Assembly: GCF_001039355.2 (NCBI RefSeq)
Contig: NW_019773659.1
Coordinates: 529,017 to 593,016, forward strand
DNA from: Lingula anatina
Taxonomy: Eukaryota > Brachiopoda > Lingulata > Lingulida > Lingulidae
DNA: 64,000 nucleotides
Direction: 5' to 3'
Both the position numbers and the translations under genes were made by a program. Of this stretch, positions 62,144 to 64,000 are shown in pieces. The notes beneath the pieces were generated by a model that worked only from the letters and a program-made list of their open reading frames with translations, was not told the DNA's origin and made no database searches. Each line of letters opens with the position of its first letter. Within the stretch, counting starts at the first letter, position 1.

Positions 62144-63746
62144 AGGTTTACCTTGTAGTTCATAAGATGCAAATTAATCAGTGGAACCGAGGAGTCAAAT
62201 ACGATATGAAACAGATTGCAACTGCAAAGCACCCAAACTGCACCCTGGGGATGAGACTTAAGCATAATCTTTTCAGAAAAGTCATTTTTGTGCAGGCTAT
62301 TTTAATATTGAGACTGTCAAACACAGGGTGAATATCTGATTATGTTGGGCTGAAATACCTACTGAGCATTTGGGAGCTTACGGCAATTAAGCGAAAAAAA
62401 CTTTAAGCAATTATTTTAATAAGGATAAGCAGTCCATTCAGTGCTTAAGTCGATGGTGAAGGGAATGGGAAAGGGGGTGCAGAATAACACACGGTATAAT
62501 TTTTTATAAAATTTAAAAATTAATGCACACGTTTTGAAAGCTTCAAATAGTAAATTTCAACAGATGCTAATCAAATCAGAGCTGTGGGTCAAACTTCCAG
62601 TTCAAAGTGACGTGATCAACAGTAACATGGAATTTTCACTGTAGCGCGGGACATTTAATGACATAAATCAATTTCCTTCTCTCGGTCAGTGAAATTATGG
62701 GCCATATTTTAGAGCGTTCGTTTGAAACTGGGCCCCCTCCAATTGTTAGTTGAGGGCTCCTAGATTTCAGCAAGTAGATTCAGTTGTATGTAGATTTATA
62801 TCACGACTTATGTTGAGGTCACTGCGTGTTTCTTTTTATCTCCTCTACGACACCGTTGTTGAACATAATTCCTGATTAAATCTACACTCATGTCATTTAA
62901 ACGAAAAAAAAGATTAGTTTTCCAATAAGCAAATTGATAAATAAACAACCAAGCAGTCTAAATGTGCTACATACTTGTGTCAGATAACAAAAATGAAAGA
63001 AACAAAGTTCAAAACAGTTCAAACCAATGCACACAAAAGAGAAGACCCTGCAATATGATTTTAATCAGCTAGTTGTAACTCATGGACGTCAGCCACATTA
63101 TCCTCGGCTTAATTAGGTTTTTACTGAGTCTCTACTAATACCATAGTTCACGGGTATTTGCTCACGCGAGGATTTAACATTCCAAATCTTTTTAGACTCA
63201 TTATTTTGGCTTTACGTATCGAAAAAAGAGTCATGCCTAGACGTCTATTTAAGCTCTTTTGTAGCTCATTATTTCGTTCTAATTTGGAAAGGCAAACAGA
63301 GTCGATCCCTTCGTGGTAATATTATTTCACCGAAGTGCATTTCTGGTCATAATTTATAAAATTCTTTGGTTCTAGCCTGTATTGTAAAAGTGGCTGTGCA
63401 ATAAAACTTAATCCCTATCTTTCTCTCACTCTCTCGCTCTCTCTCCCTGTGTGTGTGTGTGTGTGTGTGTGCGTGTGTGTGTGCGTGTTTATGTATGTGC
63501 TCCTGATTGAGCGGCTGTGCGTGTGCGAATGTGTGAGTGTCCGTTGAGGAATGTGAGTGTACTATGCCCGAGGGCACGTGCATTTATGCACGCGTTCACG
63601 TGTGTCTGTGCCTTTGTCTCTAACTGTGACTCTACTATAAACACGAAATGCGATTACCTGTAATCCCAAAAAGGGAATCCATTTTGATCCTTTGACTGGC
63701 GTCTCTTCTTGCCATATGTCCTCTTCAGAAACATCACGGCGTCCAT
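51815..63746 (-). CDS. FAM124: FAM124 family protein
   Basis: Exons in transcript order: 63658-63746, 54538-54581 and 51815-52701, in phase, 339 residues. The large exon carries the family core: SQDFFFTTDDFPLWGARQVH, YGKEHIRFLRFVSQ, SDFCAFTIYSHTNYDVQFAL, PTDSAILQFRV and RWQTKDHDGN. This is the glyoxalase/VOC-like fold region of FAM124A and FAM124B, whose cellular role is not established. Exon 1 (start MDAVMFLKRTYGKKRRQS) is assigned because its donor GATTACAG|GTAATC is strong, its phase fits, and it continues into RSRRGSMSN. It is therefore inferred; the Met in the second exon is a fallback start. The first intron would be about 9 kb. Confidence 0.85.
54382..54430. repeat. GA microsatellite in FAM124 intron 2
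   Basis: A (GA)n run with one CAGAGA break lies between exons 2 and 3 of FAM124. Confidence 0.9.
54582..63657. other. Long FAM124 intron 1
   Basis: About 9 kb with no exon I could support. It holds CT, GA, GT and CA microsatellites (54831-54872, 55988-56022, 57440-57457, 59483-59524, 62092-62137, 63450-63485), the dispersed repeat at 59970, and a perfect GTTGCTCGAGCAAC palindrome near 61744. There are also stretches of ordinary complexity with homeodomain-type TAATTA or TTAATT words (60360-60460, 60880-60975) that could be enhancers. Confidence 0.5.
59970..60183 (-). repeat. Dispersed SINE/LINE-tail-like repeat, copy 2
   Basis: Nearly identical to the copy at 10281-10537 apart from about 55 missing bases and scattered substitutions. 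It lies in the long first intron of FAM124, with the same orientation and the same (AAATTG)n-type tail. Confidence 0.7.
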
Positions 63747-63950
63747 GTTGGTTGCCTTGTGTACCAGTCGACGTTAAACCAAGTTAGTTCCTTCGTAATA
63801 TGTTTGCGCAGTGTTTACGTGCTCCAAGAGACGCTCGCAGTGCTCTGACCGATGAACTACATGTTTCCCTGCAAATTATAAATGAGCACTGTTATACATG
63901 TAGATCTCAAGCCCTTTGACAGATCGTGGCCTTCTTATGCACTTGCAAAA

Positions 63951-63987
<37 letters not shown>

Positions 63988-64000
63988 CTTTATACCTACC
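63747..64000. promoter_or_regulatory. Presumed FAM124 5' flank
   Basis: This is the sequence upstream of the inferred start. No TATA motif is evident. It ends in a CT then CA microsatellite (63951-63987) near the window edge. Confidence 0.3.

Noticed and set aside
61951-62331. Plus-strand frame of 126 codons in FAM124 intron 1
   Set aside because: Its centre is a GA repeat (Arg-Glu run); the flanks show no conservation signal that I could recognise and no splice context.
1-64000. tRNA and rRNA genes
   Set aside because: I scanned for B-box-like GGTTCRANTCC with paired arms and for rRNA cores and found none I could support.

Overview
This is eukaryotic nuclear DNA from an animal. The genes are split into many small exons with GT..AG introns, and the sequence is AT-rich and full of microsatellites, fold-back elements and dispersed repeats. 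The gene content and repeat style (a fold-back element with the CCTCCGCCAAGG core, frequent TACATGTA and TAGGCCTA words, allele-like duplications) suggest a highly polymorphic marine invertebrate. I could not decide the phylum from sequence alone.

Layout. 256-14795 (-): most of a ZC3H13 orthologue, the CCCH-finger, RS/RD-rich subunit of the m6A writer-associated complex; 19 coding exons are visible and the 3' end lies beyond the left edge. 15134-16078 (+): the first three exons of a DHX37-type DEAH helicase, head-to-head with ZC3H13, ending 11 bases before an N. 17377-21476 (+): a complete six-exon type II membrane BRICHOS protein with a TATA promoter, a furin-type site and a Cys-containing tail. 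25069-35426 (+): an NT5DC2/3-family HAD 5'-nucleotidase-domain gene whose exons 3-9 occur twice, on either side of a second N. 40571-49844 (-): a 14-exon type I membrane protein made of a signal peptide, three tandem copies of a four-exon module (a 92-residue beta-rich unit plus a SUEL/rhamnose-lectin-like unit), a 420-residue Thr-rich mucin-like stalk, a transmembrane helix and a short tail. 51815-63746 (-): FAM124, with its first coding exon about 9 kb upstream.

The two N bases (16089 and 28896) behave as contig joins. At one, DHX37 loses the rest of its exons. At the other, homology between the two NT5DC cassettes stops exactly at the N, as expected if two allelic contigs were placed end to end. 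The window is best read as three contigs: 1-16088, 16090-28895 and 28897-64000.

The spaces between exons hold at least eight inverted-repeat elements, among them a Harbinger-type MITE with a TAA duplication sitting inside a tandem array. They also hold a 5'-truncated LINE with an open C-terminal reading frame and a 13-bp target duplication, a dispersed repeat in two copies, and two tandem arrays that have copied the splice site of the adjacent exon. The genes do not form a pathway. The most novel item is the three-module lectin-like receptor at 40571-49844. All exon models were read by eye from splice sites, reading phase and remembered protein families; no alignment was run.
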